A stretch of DNA of 18,294 bases from XYA12-FULL-58-9 sp001798605 (GTDB taxonomy: Bacteria > Myxococcota > XYA12-FULL-58-9): positions 1 through 18,294 of the forward strand of contig DAINMX010000121.1 of the NCBI GenBank assembly GCA_036736205.1, in the 5' to 3' direction. Position 1 is the stretch's first letter; every line of letters starts with the position of its first letter. Below are positions 18,233 through 18,294 of this stretch, piece by piece. Made by a program: the position numbers and the translations under genes. Below the pieces are notes generated by a model, which did not search any database, was not told the origin of the DNA, and worked only from the letters and a program-made list of their open reading frames with translations.

Positions 18233-18294
18233 TTACTCCACGATGTCTGCAACAACACCAGCGCCAACTGTGCGACCACCTTCACGGATGGCGA
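18233..18294 (-). CDS. tuf: Elongation factor Tu, C-terminal fragment (cut by the window edge)
   Basis: The last 19 residues are visible: AIREGGRTVGAGVVADIVE and stop. This is the conserved end of EF-Tu domain 3. EF-Tu delivers aminoacyl-tRNA to the ribosome. The gene continues beyond the right edge and is not truncated biologically as far as can be seen. Confidence 0.93.
   Translation of the reverse strand, partial: AIREGGRTVGAGVVADIVE

Overview
The window is a nearly continuous run of minus-strand genes, read from the right edge to the left edge. It carries the classic bacterial translation/transcription cluster: tuf (tail only), rpmG, tRNA-Trp, secE, nusG, rplK, rplA, rplJ, rplL, rpoB, rpoC. 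A second set follows: a tetraheme c-type cytochrome, the GTPase EngB, a SurA-like periplasmic chaperone, a RimI-type acetyltransferase, PyrK, PyrD, and an unrecognised repeat-containing protein cut by the left edge. No plus-strand gene is convincing. The long plus-strand ORFs lie opposite conserved genes and are codon-bias shadows.

Organism: a Gram-negative bacterium. The evidence is a lineage-type insertion in RpoB, a long insertion in the RpoC trigger-loop region, an exported multiheme cytochrome and a SurA-family chaperone. The order tuf-rpmG-tRNA-Trp-secE-nusG-rplKAJL-rpoBC, together with a class 1B PyrK/PyrD pair, fits a deltaproteobacterial-type lineage (Myxococcota, Bdellovibrionota, Desulfobacterota or similar). 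That placement is inference. The 100-base N run indicates a draft or metagenome assembly.

Right part (about 13.8-18.3 kb): elongation factor, ribosomal proteins, SecE and NusG, with mostly short spacers and clear Shine-Dalgarno sites. The exception is the 838-base stretch between rpmG and the tRNA-Trp 5' end plus tRNA body. Of this, the 724 bases upstream of the tRNA hold a tandem array of degraded copies of the 5' half of tRNA-Trp, interrupted by the N gap. This is the most unusual structure in the window. Middle (5.2-13.6 kb): intact rpoB and rpoC. The 227-base rplL-rpoB spacer holds a perfect 10-bp hairpin and a second strong palindrome.

Left part (0-5.1 kb): seven tightly packed genes with 4-base overlaps (engB/surA-like, rimI/pyrK) or gaps of 3-9 bases, so they are probably co-translated. 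PyrK and PyrD form the two-subunit NAD-dependent dihydroorotate dehydrogenase. The last gene encodes three near-identical 29-residue repeats followed by a domain I do not recognise.
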